A stretch of 64,000 nucleotides of DNA from positions 124,001-188,000 of the forward strand of contig JALJCO010001097.1 in NCBI GenBank assembly GCA_023101725.1. Reading direction: 5' to 3'. The notes under the pieces were generated by a model. It saw nothing but the letters and a program-made list of their open reading frames with translations. It was not told the origin of the DNA and made no database searches. A program made the translations under genes and the position numbers. Numbering within the stretch: the stretch's first letter is position 1; each line of letters opens with the position of its first letter. The DNA is from Atherinomorus stipes. Its lineage: Eukaryota > Chordata > Actinopteri > Atheriniformes > Atherinidae. This document shows, piece by piece, positions 49,201 through 60,722 of the stretch.

Positions 49201-50948
49201 ACTGTTCCCCCATTCCCTTGGCTCAAGCTGAGAGTTAGCAAGGCTTAGCTGGATGAAACACTCCAACAGCCCAGTTCTTCCCTGGAACCCACTGATATCT
49301 CTATAGCACAGCCTCTCCCCCATACTGTAGTCGTTTCATTTACTCAAGCTATTATTCTTTCCCTATTAAGTTTTTAAGCTTTCTTCGCTTAATATCACAG
49401 TATTATGACGATTTATGCGTAAACTAAAGACTTATTTGAATTCTGATCATTCTTGACACACAGCAGATGTAATCACAGCATCTGTATACACATACAGAAG
49501 ACATACCTCGGTAAAATGCACCGCCAGCACTTAACTATAACACCTTTAGCTGGAGTAGATTAAATTTATTGAAGAAGGAAATTGGGCAGATAAGAAACAG
49601 CTTCCTTTATACAAAGAAAAAAATCACTTGTTAGGGGCCCTACAGGGGAAGAATGAAGTAGCAATAGTTGTTTCCCCTGCATCTGATTTTCTCACCTGTG
49701 GTCCATGTTCATATAACTGATATTCAAAATCCTTCAGCCATTATTATGACGGCCCTCCTTGTTCACTTTCTCTGGCTCTCTCACGCTTTTTCTGTCATTT
49801 TGCTTCTACAGCAAATATCCTGTCAGTCCAGGCTGCAGCCTGCTGGTGCTATTCTATCTGGCCCTGGGATCGATCCGGCTCCAAGCCGAGGCCTCCCATT
49901 CATCTCAGTGCCATAAAATGTGATTAGTGCTGACTACAGCACTGCAGGGAGATGGGCTGATAGGCCTGATAGCCTCAGATAGGCTGGGCTGGACACTCAA
50001 CAGGAAGACAGCAGCAACAGCACACTGTGGATCCTTCCTTGCAGTTTCTCCTCCATTTGTTTTCTTTTTTTTTTCTTTTTTCTGTGTCACTTTCTATTAA
50101 CAGTTTTTTCATTCTCGTTTTTGTCAATCTCTTTCTTGTTCCATCTCTCTATCTTACCACGACTGCCTGTATATTTGTCCATCACCAAACTGCCTCTCAC
50201 TACTTTATCTCTCATTATTTCTAAACCCGACAAGTGTTGTTGAGACTCCGCACGAATCACAGTGCAGCAGTCAAACTTAAATGCCAATATTTTTGCCGTC
50301 TCTTTATTCTGCAACGCTACATTCAAATGATGAAAACCATATGCAGTTTTATCTCTGGGGCATGTGACCCTCTCTGTCAGCCAATCGAGTTCGGAGATAA
50401 GTTGTGGGGCAGGAATTAGTAAACTATTTCACTTTAAATATAGTCTAAGATAATGGTATAACACAGAATTCATTGTTCCATTAACACCAGATTTTCCGAT
50501 TTCCCCACACCACCACCACCCCCGCCCACTTCCATCCACCTCACCCCCCAATGCCATTATTAAATTGGCCCATTCACTCCCCATTAGGTTTTACCAATCG
50601 GATAATCTGGGGGGCCGTCCACACGAAGCCAAATTACAGCAAAACCGCTAAAAAATTGAAGAAATCTGCCCTATCAGCCTCACAAAACCAGGAATTAGCC
50701 TCCTGAAACTGCTCATGTCTGAAACCGGGTTCCATGGTGGAAAGGTTTGAAACCTCGACTGGTTTGTGTTTCATTGGGATAGCGTAACAGCGCAAAGAAG
50801 TGTGTGTGGGTGTGTGTGTGTGGGGAGGAGGGATATGACATCTATGTGACAATGCGCGTTGGTCTCATTCACAACAATAAAGTTCATTGAAAAAACACAA
50901 CAAAAATGGCTTCGGTGAGCAACTGTTTTACACTGTGTATATCCCCCC
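46261..50948. other. AT-rich intronic sequence, no gene recognised
   Basis: Short open frames only. A TATA-like CTATATAAGG (48459) precedes no credible first exon. A CCATCCATCC-like tract lies near 49053-49075 and a (GT)n-rich stretch near 50801-50824. Confidence 0.5.
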
Positions 50949-51463
50949 CATGGCATTACCATGCTTGATTGGCCCGCAAACTCACCTGACCTGAACCCCA
51001 TTGAGAATCTGTGGGGCATTGTCAAGAAAAAGCTGAACAGGAAGAGACCAAACAATAGAGAAGAGCTGAAGGCTGTGATGGAAGCACGTTCGTCTTCCAC
51101 AACACCTGAGACATACCATAAGTTGGTAGCATCCATGCCACGCCGGGTTAAGGCAGTCAATCATGCAAAAGGGGCCCAAACCAAGTATTAAGTACAGATG
51201 CAAGATTTTACGTTAGGAGGGCTGACTTTCTTGTATTTAAATCCTTTTATAATTGATTTCATGCAATATTCAAATTTTTTGGGTCTTTGAATTTGAGGTT
51301 TTCTTAAGCTGCAAGTCCTAATCAGCAACATCCACACAAATAAAAGTTTGAAATATATTGATTTGCATTTTATTTATCTATACAATATGTAAATTGCACC
51401 TTTTAAGTTGAATTACAGAAATACAAGAACTTTTTCCAGATATTCTAATTTTGGGGGGAGTAT
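50949..51463 (+). mobile_element. Tc1-like family A, 5'-truncated copy with transposase C-terminus
   Basis: The copy starts inside the transposase at CATGGCATTACCATGCTTGA and keeps the C-terminal coding part to a stop at 51188-51190. That part reads LDWPANSPDLNPIENLWGIV, then KKLNRKRPNNREELKAVMEA, with the third catalytic acid in PIENLW and the conserved ASMPRRVKAV tail. The 3' inverted repeat follows, but its last bases have decayed to GGGGGGAGTATA. The helix-turn-helix and the first two catalytic Asp residues are missing, so it is inactive. Confidence 0.85.
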
Positions 51464-52413
51464 ATGCTTCTCATGCTGGAAGGCACAGCATCTCTTCCAT
51501 GCAAAAATATTTTCCTTTAGTGGACAAACCACTCATCAAACAGTGTTTCAGTAGTTTTCTTGCCTATCAACGTGATCTTTTTCCACCTACAGACAGGCAG
51601 TTTGTTATTCTTTTACTTGGAGCCCAGTCCTGCTCTGCATTATCCAGTATTCTTCTGATAGACTTATGAACATAAAAGTTAAGTCGTGTGTAAGTAGTTT
51701 TGTAACCCTGTTTCTCTTGTGATCTCGCAGACTCATACACTTTAAACTTGGAGTGGTTTTTGTTCCTCGTCCAGTCCTGGGTTAGGGAAAACATGAGCCC
51801 AGACAGTAATAAGAAGATGTCTACACGATATATTTCCATGAACATGTATTGTGAAGCTCTGATATTAACAGAGTGCATCAGTGCAGCCTTTTGCAACTGA
51901 GTGAAATTCTGTCAAATGAAAACAGCTTGATTTATAATCAAGTTACCTGCTAATCTTAGATGTTCACTTATTTTTGCCAGATATGTCATATTAGATTATT
52001 CACAATAAAAAAAGAGAACACATCTTCATCTCATTTGTTTAAACTCATTTTCTCAAATTTGATAATCTTTTGAGTTCATATTTATGCAGCAATTAAAACT
52101 ATTCAGGAGCTCAAAAGCTTTCCAATACTGCCTTAAAAGCTTCTGTATCATACTTCATTGTTTGTGTATTTAATGTCAGAGTGCACATTTCTATTGATGC
52201 ATACTTGAGTGTAAAATTACAATTGTGTGACTCATCAGTTGTCAATAAGACGAAATAATAATGAATCAAGTGTGACCTTTACAAAACATTAGATAAACTT
52301 ATAGATATTTTATAGAAAAAGCACATAGGTGGACAAATCAGTGAGTGTCTGTTAGTGTTTGTTACATAAAACATAAAGACAGGTAGCACCATACAAGCCC
52401 CCAGGGTCCTGAC
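51464..52413 (-). other. agbl4: agbl4 intron downstream of the recognised exon (nearest part)
   Basis: This sequence follows the GT donor on the minus strand and is AT-rich with no further coding similarity seen. An open frame at 51567-51896 on the minus strand gives 109 residues, but I recognise no domain in it and it has no splice context, so it is not called. The intron must continue at least to position 1, because no downstream agbl4 exon was recognised anywhere in the window. Confidence 0.6.
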
Positions 52414-52538
52414 CTGTGTCTCCCGAACATTCTCCACAGTGAAGTTGAACCAGACTCTGAAGCGCGGGTTGCAGGTGTCAGGCCGGATGAAGAGGTCAAA
52501 CTCAAACTCACTGATGTAATCAACACGGCCCAGGTTTC
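52414..52538 (-). CDS. agbl4: Internal coding exon of agbl4 (cytosolic carboxypeptidase 6), N-terminal domain
   Basis: Read on the minus strand, this 125-bp exon follows an intron ending TTGTGTGCAG and is followed by GTCAGG. It begins with the last two bases of a split Gly codon (GA) and then has exactly 41 complete codons ending in CAG. The peptide includes NLGRVDYISEFEFDLF, IRPDTCNPRFRVWFNFTVEN and VRETQ. I recognise this as the conserved beta-rich N-terminal domain that precedes the M14 carboxypeptidase domain in AGBL4/CCP6; the paralogues AGBL2/3 differ clearly here. CCP6 is a cytosolic zinc carboxypeptidase that trims polyglutamate chains from tubulin and other proteins (family knowledge). 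The zinc-binding residues lie in later exons outside what I can see. The donor GTCAGG and the short pyrimidine tract are weaker than consensus. No neighbouring agbl4 exon was found, consistent with the huge introns of this gene. The open reading frame running past the exon on both sides is not coding. Confidence 0.87.
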
Positions 52539-53089
52539 CTGCACACAAGATTAAGCAGTTTACGTTAGAATGTTGCAGACTTGATCGTTCCACAACACAG
52601 GATCATCTGAATTCCTAAAGGCTGTCTGTCAGTAGACTCACAATATTTTGCAAAGACAAGCAGGTAATCCCGAGGCTGCTACAACACCGCTCACTTTGAG
52701 TTGAGGATTGGCTAAATCAATACATCACAGTCAAGTATTTACCAATGGTGCATCCCTGTCATAGTGGTGTCTTGTCTGGTTTATCACTTTGTGCATCTGC
52801 ACATTCCTCAGCGCTGGTAGATCTCTCAAACTTAAATAATACCCAGAGAGAGCCAGTTTGAAGAACAGAATGACCAGCCAGTCATCCGCATCTGACATTC
52901 AGTATACTAAATTATTCACTGCATGAAAAAACCCCAGATGATCAGTGAAAGTATAATTAATCCACTGAGAATTATTTTCCAGCTTCCAATTCTTATAGCA
53001 TAAGAAGGCTGAGTTTTAGACAATTTTATGATAAGCATCCAATATATAGGCCTTATCTTAATCTTCTTATTCATATGTGGACAGTTCTG
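52539..53089 (-). other. agbl4: agbl4 intron upstream of the recognised exon (nearest part)
   Basis: The intron acceptor ends TTGTGTGCAG at its low-coordinate edge. The rest is AT-rich sequence in which I see no exon, RNA gene or repeat family. The preceding agbl4 exon, which should end in the first base of a Gly codon, was looked for up to 64000 and not found. Confidence 0.55.
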
Positions 53090-54165
53090 TGGGGCATCAA
53101 AAAGTTAACTCTCTTAAAATTCTAAAGGTTTGATGTATAAGGGCATAAAAAAAACAGGTGTTGACACAATGTCAAGAAGGAAAGGTATTAGAAAGGATCT
53201 TAGAGAAGCAACTGTTGCTGTCTATCACTCTGGAAATGGTTTTAGTCCATTTTCCAAATAATTTGGAGTCTATCATTCAGCAATGAAAGATTATTCACAA
53301 GTGGGAGACATTTAAGACAGTTGTCAATCTTTCCATGGCTGGATGTTTTATCACCTTTACCTCAAGGTCATACTGTGCAAAGCTAACAAAATTGTTAATT
53401 CAAGTCAAAAAGGAGTTGTATCTTGACTCTACAGCCGTCAGTTAACAAAGTACTGTAAATGTTAAAGTTCACAACAATGAAATTAGGAAAAGACTGAACA
53501 AGCCTGGCTCTTTGGAGAAGTTGCAGAGGAAAGCCTCCTCCCTCTATAAAGAACACAGCCGGTCAGTTTAGGTGTGCAGAGCTGCATCAAATGTAGGGTT
53601 CACAGGGAATGTTGTGAGGTTATGGACCCAATTGCAGAACAGAGAAGAGGAAATTTAGGAGGTATTTCAATAAAGAAATGCAAGAAATTAAATCCACAAA
53701 CTGAAACAGGGAGGACCATGAAATGATCCAGCAAGAATCATCTGAAAATATACATTTTCATGCACAATACACATAATATACATGGGGAACTAGAGAAAAA
53801 ATGAGCAGAAGCTGAGGCAATAATCCAAAGAAACGAAGTGTAAGGTAGCAGGAAGTAAAGCTAAGAGAATACAATAAACTCAACAAAATAAAACAGGAAA
53901 CAAGAGAGAACTTAAAAATAAAACTACGACAACAATAGAACTGAAACAAAAACCCACAAATCATAACATCTAAACCACAAAAACTTCTGCAACAATCTCC
54001 AATAAACAAACAAGAGATTTTGCTCTAACCCAGGCCAGAATATCAGCACACACACTGTGCCCCTGATATGAAGCACGATGGCAGAAGGTTGATGATCTGG
54101 GCCTGTTTTGTTGCCATGCAACCACCTTGCAGTTATTGAATGGACAAGCATCTTTTTAATGGCGA
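53090..54165 (+). mobile_element. Tc1-like family D element, decayed and interrupted
   Basis: The 5' part includes GGCATCAAAAAGTTAACTCT, AACAGGTGTTGACACAATGT and a decayed transposase N-terminus (MSRRKG...LREATVAVYHSGNG, later IRKDL-type helix-turn-helix remnants) with many stops. A coherent break occurs near 53592, and related sequence resumes at about 54038 (ATATCAGCACACACACTGTG, then GATCTGGGCCTGTTTTG). The catalytic core in between is absent and replaced by an unrelated repeat. Family membership is recalled rather than shown by a second copy here. Confidence 0.65.
53592..54037. repeat. Repeat inserted in the Tc1 family D relic
   Basis: The insert starts near GGGAATGTTGTGAGGTTATG with GACCCAATTGCAGAAC and is very A-rich to AACAAACAAGAGATTTTGC. 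The G-poor plus strand with repeated AAAACAGGAAAC-like text resembles dispersed fish repeats. The boundaries are approximate because both neighbours are degraded. Confidence 0.4.
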
Positions 54166-55985
54166 AGCTTGGTCAAAATTGGAAGGCCAGTGTGAACAAG
54201 TGGGTCTAAGTGAGTTTTAAAAATCGGAAGGCTGTTGGCAGGCCACACAGATGGCCGTATCTATGTATAGATGGGTTTCCCGTTTACAAACATTGGCAGT
54301 TGTCCGCGCAACCAGAGGGCAAAAAGCTTGTGTTTTGTATTGCAGTCTATGGCCAAACACGCCCTCATATCATTCATAAAAATGTAAAGTAACCTAACGA
54401 AACAAACAGAGATCGTTGTGTTTTAAATTATATTGAATAAATCTGCATTTTGATGACAAATTAAAAAATACAGACGCAGTGTTGCTGTGTTATATTTCTA
54501 TTACCATTACACTAACTTGGCAACGGTGTCATCACCCGGAAACAGCATTTTTCATGTTAAAACATGGATATTATTAGTGTTGGACCTCATTTGAAATTTG
54601 TTAGTGACTGAGTTAGAAAGCGGCTTAAACTGTCGTTTAGACTCTTTGTTAAAACCAGCAGCAGCTCTGCAGCAGGTTCAGCTCCGGTGTTGTCTTCACC
54701 TCCTCCATACAGGAGCAACTCTCACTAGTTTGGGATTAAACCAGGCAAAGACGACATCATCACTACGTTTGGAAAGGAGGCGATTCCAACTGTTAGGGAC
54801 TCACCCGCATTGCTGTCGGTAAGTCTCGCTGCTTGTGGAACGTTGTGCTTTATTGTGTATGAGATCCTGGTAGACAGTAAACAGACTAGCTAACTACTAA
54901 CAAGCTAACGGTATAAACTCAAACGCCATCTGATTTACGACCCCCGTACTTCGTATTAAATCTCTGGGATGCGCTGTTATGCCGCGTGAATGTTTGTAAA
55001 CGGCTCCACAATCAATTATTTATTTTTATTTTTATTTTTCTGTGTCTGAGCAGAAAATGTAAGAGACTGATAATGTCAGACAGAAAACAATTACTTGAAG
55101 TTACTGCTGCTTGATGGCTCAACAAACTAGTGAATCATAAGGGCTCACTTATTTTCCCCAAACACTGCTTTGTAACATGTCATATAGTGATCATCCAAGG
55201 TTACATTTACCATAATCTAAGGCCTTTGCATTATTGGATTTGTCAGTTTCAAAGTGACTAATCTTTTTTTCTCTTTTTCTTTTCTTTTTCTAAATGAGGA
55301 ACTTGCCTTTTTATTGCAGCTGCAAGTAAGTTTTCCTATAATCACTCAGAAATCACTGAATTCTGTGCTTACACAACTGAAGACAGTCAACTCTGTCACT
55401 TAAAATGCTGGACTAAAACGCTTAGTTTAAACCAAGCAGCTGCTTAGCAGTCGGGTGTGCTAGACAACTGAGCAGGCCACAAAATTCAGCTACCTCACAA
55501 CTCTGCATCAGGACATTGGGGTGCCGTTTTCCACCTGGTGGCAAGTAGTACCATACCAACAGGACCTGCACGCAGGCACACAACTGATTACAAACAGATG
55601 GGCTAACTACCATACTGTCAAGAAAGATCCCTCTCCTTCTGCCATCAGACATCTAATCCACAAGTCAGCTTGCAACACACACAGAAAAAGGCACCCATTC
55701 TGCTCTGTTCCACTAAAACTCTGCACAGAAGATAATAATCACTTCACCCTGTATAAGACTGGGCCTGTGGTGGACTGTGACCAGCCCAAGATATACGGAC
55801 GGACGGACGGGGATGGATGGATGGATGGATGACACTAATAAAAAAATGTTTAATCCCTGCATACCACCTAAAATGGTCCTAAAATTTTATCCAATTGTCT
55901 AAGTTTTAAAGTAACTATAACATTTTTCAAATAGTTTTAGAGATTATTAGGTTGACTTATCCAAATGGGTGAAAATCCCCAAGGA
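54166..55985. other. Intronic sequence with an unidentified repeat-like block and a tetranucleotide array
   Basis: A block at 54230-54400 (CCCGTTTACAAACATTGGCA, GTATTGCAGTCTATGGCC) and a GC-richer block near 54590-54830 containing CTGTCGGTAAGT may be transposon parts. (ACGG)n then (GGAT)5 lie at about 55796-55830. The frame at 55521-55832 runs into this array and has no recognisable domain. Confidence 0.4.
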
Positions 55986-56078
55986 TTACTTAAAGGTACA
56001 ATGTGTAATAATTATTGACATCTAGTGGTAAAGATAGGTATTTGAAGGAAAATATGTTTTCTTTCAAATGACTTCATG

Positions 56079-56652
56079 GCCGTGTCTCAAAGCACGCCCT
56101 TGAGCACTTCTAACACTATTTTTGAGAATGTAGTGCATTCATGCTGTCATTTAAATTAAAATTCAGTGCTCTGAAAATACCCCAGATGCTGCCTAATAAC
56201 GGCCAAAAACACAGTGCAAAACGAAGTACACCTCTTTCACTAAGCGGACGCCACCTTGCTGACGTAGTAAAAGAGGCGGGACTTTCGAACTGTTTTCAGT
56301 GCTGAATAATGGCACTGAACGAAGCCGTGGTGACCCCTGCTGCAGAGGAGGCTGTATTGTACCAATTTAAGTAATATTTATAAAATTATTCAGACATTAT
56401 TACTAATGTAGCCTATATGTAGCATGCTACAAAGCTGTTCACTCCCTGATGACAGTTATGATCTGGTCATGTGTTTGAGGCCGCGGTTATACCGGCTAGA
56501 GTTAGCTCACGTTAGCGGTCAATGCTAGTCTGTCAATGCTCTATTTGGGTTACCATTTAGAAACGATAGTGTGCACTACAGAAGAAGTACACAGTGCACA
56601 CTACATACTGAATCCCAGTGCACTTGGGCAAGTGCGCGGTTTGAGACACGGC
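56079..56652. mobile_element. 574-bp MITE-like element with GCCGTGTCTCAAA inverted ends
   Basis: The exact 13-bp inverted termini are GCCGTGTCTCAAA (56079-56091) and TTTGAGACACGGC (56640-56652). Subterminal GTGCAC-rich text (ACAGTGCACACTACATACTG) is typical of a fish MITE type I recall. There is no coding capacity and no clear target duplication. The element sits just after an AAAGGTACAATGTGTAA repeat fragment. Confidence 0.7.
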
Positions 56653-59349
56653 TAACATTCCAACAACTGTTGTGATTGTATGGTGGTCATTAGTGGCCAA
56701 AATTCTCCCAGACATAAAGATGTTTTCATCTATGAGTGGATTCAGTGGTCTCAGGTGCAATTATGACTGACTTGATTAACTGCTTTTAATGTCTTTCAAG
56801 GCGTTACCTATCCCAAAACAGTGCTCTGACTCCCATTAAACAAAGCTGGGGCTACAGTTTTAAAGTTCAGAGGGTTCTCACTTCAGTCACATTGTTTTGT
56901 CCATTCAGGGACACCATAGTGAAAATGGTGGCACAAATATAGCAGCCTCCATGTATGTGCACCTCCAGCAAGTAGATATAAATGATATAAATATAAATTC
57001 TAAGAAAATCAACGTAACAGCTATTCAAGAGAAGCAATTACACATCAATAGAAACAAAGTTTTGAATCATATATCACATCTTTCTGCCACTGACCTTTGA
57101 TTTTGTTACATATTTTACCTTTAATAGCTTGAAATAAACATAGATCAAAGATTTTTCTTTCATAGTAATTAAAATGTCATTGGGTTGAAATATTGTCAGA
57201 GAAAGCATCCGTAAGGTAATATAACCACTGGAGTCTACCATTTTTCAGTGTATAAACTGACAATTGTTGACTTCTCTGTCAGTGGATTGCATCACATATC
57301 AGAGGTTCTGCTGTAATTTCTTGCAATTAACAGATTTGACAGAATATGACAATCATTAAAATGCAAAAGGAAAGAAAATACCTAATGGCTCCTAGATATG
57401 TACATAGAAAAACTGAATGTGGATGTTAAAAACTGAACTGGATGTAAATGTGAAAATATTCTGTTTTCAGCTTGAAAATATTCAATCCACAACAGAATAG
57501 TAAAAGGAAAACTAGATGTTTATGAAGTCAGAGCTCTGAGCTTCATGTTTTTACCATTATTATAAGAGATGATAATACTGACAGCAGAGATAGTGTTTGT
57601 GTATGTATGTGCATGTACCAATAAAGTTGCTCCCTCAATAAAGAGATCTGCAAGGAGGTTAGTAAAGCTCCCTTACACCCTCTGCACAAGCTTCTTACTG
57701 ATAAGGGAAGAAATTCAACTATTTTCCCTTTGAATTTCTTCTTCAAACACCCACAGAACCTCAAACTAACTCACTCTGAAACGATAAAAGCCACCAAAAA
57801 ATCTAACATATGTGTATGGCCAAACTGTTGTAGAAGAGATTTATAAGATGGAAACCAAACTATCGGTCTTCTCCTGCTTATTAATGCAGCATAGAGCATG
57901 GATAGCAGGAGACAGTAGCCATGGGCGGCTGCATTATTGAGCCTGATGCTGGAGGGCCTGACGTGAGAGATGACTGTGGCCTCAAGGTTAGAATCACATG
58001 TTCGGCCTGCAGAGCAGCAGGGATATGACACGCCATTGATCTCCGTTTTAATTTTATGGTGGCTACCTCCAGATTCAAACGGTTTGGCAAGCTGGTGAAC
58101 TGACCATTTTAATCAATCCCATATCATTTTGTATTTAACTAACATTAACGGCTGGCTGAGTTTTCTAAAATGGCCATAGAATCTATCAATGATAAACTAT
58201 ACAATAATAAGAAAATTCATTTAATTTGCAGGATTTTTAAGACATTTAAAGTATATCTAGTATATTTGACAAAAAGTGTTTTTGTTTTTTGTTTTTTTAC
58301 AGACGAGAGGTTGTATACATTAAGTGAAGCTAATGAGCTAGACACTGAGAGAATATGGGGAAAAAAACATAACAGACACAGCTTCCTGTGGTTGAGATTC
58401 TTTAATTCCTCAGAGTTTCATTTTTCTTCATATTCTTCTTCAGTGGTGTCTTGGCAGGCTATGCTGAATATCAGTCTTTACCCTTAGGGGAAAACTAGAG
58501 CAGCATTTAGACATTAACAAATTGGTTTTCAATGAACAGCTTAGCCCTACTGCTGCAGCCCAACAAAGCAAAATTGCCGGTTCTGAAAAAGATTTTACAC
58601 ATGACAGGCTCTCCTTGAGGAAAAGCGTGAATGAAAACCCTCTGTCGTTCTCTAAACGTGTCTGTCCCCGATTATCCCCTCCTCCTGTCTTTTTCACACA
58701 CCAATGAAAACAATTGAATAAGAACAGCGAAATAGGGAATATTCAGGAGCGGAAATCACCAAAACACTATTTATAGTATTTGTTGTTGCTGAAAGTGTCT
58801 GTAAAATAGGTACGAAACTTGCATCATTACACAGGGCCACAAGCTTGTACAGAGGGTGCAAACATGAGCTGGCCAAGTGGACAGTCAGTCATTCACACAT
58901 CGACTCCCACAGTATGAATGACTCTTTGCATGTGTGTGTGTTTGTGCATGTGTGTGTGCGTGCATGACAGAGAAGAAGAGAGCTGGAGAGGGAGCAGAAG
59001 AACCTGGCTAATGTAATCCCATTACGGAGGTACAAGAGGGAGCAGTCACAGTGCTCAGCCCACACAATGGGCCGGCCTGCAGCCTGTAGCTATCCACTGG
59101 ATGGATGGTTTCTGCCATACAGATGGATCATCGTACAGCAGCAGCAGGCCTGTCTGCCTCGGGCCTAAGGTGGAACTCACTCATACGGCCAGCCATTACA
59201 ATAGTAATAGGCAGTTGTCTCAAAATGCAACACTCTATTGTTTCAGTGCTTTCTACTAAGCATAAGTGTTGGGCCTACATACTGCATATTGCATGATCAT
59301 AATATGGTTTGATCCCATGAATTTTCAATTGTAAAAGTGTAAAAATTAT
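56653..59349. other. AT-rich intronic sequence, no gene recognised
   Basis: Frames here are short and unrecognised. A (GT)n-rich stretch occurs near 58930-58962. The stretch at about 57900-58080 has balanced composition but no splice-bounded coding match to agbl4. Confidence 0.5.
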
Positions 59350-59360
59350 ACATATATATA

Positions 59361-59402
<42 letters not shown>
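59350..59402. repeat. (AT)n microsatellite at the left edge of a Tc1 copy
   Basis: An almost uninterrupted TA/AT array of about 50 bp runs straight into TTCCAGAATATCC of the Tc1 family A left terminus. Tc1 elements insert at TA, so the array may have grown from the target duplication. Confidence 0.9.
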
Positions 59403-59403
<1 letters not shown>

Positions 59404-60661
59404 CAGAATATCCGGAAAAAGTTCTTGTATTTCTGTAATTCAACTTAAAAGGTGCAATTTACATATTGTATAGATAAATATTATGCAAATCAATACATTT
59501 CAAGCTTTTATTTGTTTGGATTTTGCTGATTAGGATTTGCAGCTTAAGAAAACCTCAAATTCAAAAACTAAGAAAATTAGAATACTGTGAAAAGCTCCAG
59601 TATTGTAGGCTCAGACTGTCACATTCTAATCAGGTAAGTAATCCAAAGCATCTGTATGAGTGCCCTGATCCTTTTAAAAAAGTCCCTGTCTTGGTTAAGA
59701 AGAATTGACAATCATGGGGAAGACTGCTGATCTGACAGTTGTGCAGAAAACCATCATCGACTCCCTGCACAAGGTGGGAAAGACACAAAAAGTGACACCA
59801 AAAGAAGCTGGGAGTTCTCAGAGTGCTGTCTCAAAGCACATTAATGGACAGTTAAGTGGAAGGAAGAAGTGTGGAAAAAAACAGTTACAAGCCGGAGGGC
59901 TGACTGCAGCCTGGAGACGATGGTCAGTGTTAAGTTTCCCAGTCTGTGATGACCTGGGGATCCATGTCAGCTGCTGGTGTTGGTCCTCTGTGCTTCATTA
60001 AGTCCAGCATAAATGCAGCCATCTACCAGGAAATTTTGGAGCACTTCATGCTTGCTTCAGTGGACCAGCTGTATGGAGATGCAGACTTCATCTTCCAGCA
60101 GGACTTGGCACCTGCCCACACTGCCAAAGGTACAAAATCCTGGTTCAACAACCATGCTTGATTGGCCCACAAACTCACCTGACCTGAACCCCATCGAAAA
60201 TCTGTGGGGCATTGTCCAGAGAGAGCTGAACGGGAAGAGACCAAACAGTAAAGAAGAGCTCAAGGCTGTGATGGAAGCATATTGGTCTTCCACAACACCT
60301 GAGATATGCCACAAGCTGGTAGCATCCATGCCACGCCGGGTTAAGGCAGTCATTCATGCAAAGGAGCCCAAACCAAGTATTTTGTACTAATGCAAGATTT
60401 TATTTTAGGAGGCCTGACTTTTTTGCTTTTAAAATCTTTTTACAATTGATTTCATACAATATTCAAATTTTTTGAGTTTTTGAATTTGAGGTTTTCTTAA
60501 GCTGCAAGTCCTTATCAGCAACATCTACACAAATAAAAGCTTGAAATATATTGATTTGCATTTTATTTATCTATACAATATTTAAATTGCACCTTTTAAG
60601 TTGAATTACAGAAATAAACTAACTTTTTCAGGATATTCTTATTTTTTGGGTAGTACCTGTA
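59401..60661 (+). mobile_element. Tc1-like family A, longest copy (~1.26 kb) with ~200-bp inverted repeats
   Basis: The left arm (59401-59590) and right arm (60453-60661) are reverse complements over about 190 bp, sharing TTCAACTTAAAAGGTGCAAT and GCAGCTTAAGAAAACCTCAA. The right end finishes TTTTTTGGGTAGTACCTGTA before TATA. The left arm lacks the matching outermost ~24 bases, which are replaced by the (AT)n array. The interior encodes a broken transposase. Two further partial copies (2907 and 50949) define the family. Confidence 0.88.
59714..60390 (+). pseudogene. Tc1-like family A transposase, deleted and frameshifted
   Basis: ATG at 59714 opens MGKTADLTVVQKTIIDSLHK, the N-terminal helix-turn-helix, up to GRKKCGKK. 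Sequence then jumps to a later block read in other frames: MTWGSMSAAGVGPLCFIKSS, FIFQQDLAPAHTAKG (second catalytic Asp), then LDWPTNSPDLNPIENLWGIV (third acid) and ASMPRRVKAV to a stop at 60388-60390. The part containing the first Asp is missing. A further frameshift arises near 60149-60155, where 11 bases present in the copy at 50949 are lost between two ACCATG repeats. A normal protein is about 340 residues; this one cannot be made. Confidence 0.85.
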
Positions 60662-60722
60662 TATATTAAAACATAAGTTTATTGTGGTTTATCACATCTT
60701 TGGACAGCTGAGTTCAATTTAG
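60662..60722 (+). repeat. Small fragment of Tc1-like family B
   Basis: TGTGGTTTATCACATCTTTG followed by GACAGCTGAGTTCAATTT is the reverse complement of 44031-44075 apart from a few bases. It directly abuts the family A copy. No other part of family B is seen on the far side of that copy. Confidence 0.7.

Noticed and set aside
49862..49900. Possible tRNA B-box-like text (GGGATCGATCCGG)
   Set aside because: No A box at the right distance and no cloverleaf could be drawn.
51567..51896. 109-codon minus-strand frame near the agbl4 exon, considered as another exon
   Set aside because: No similarity to AGBL4 and no convincing splice borders; composition matches the surrounding intron.
55521..55832. 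103-codon frame after a GC-richer block
   Set aside because: It ends by reading through a GGAC/GGAT microsatellite and has no known domain.
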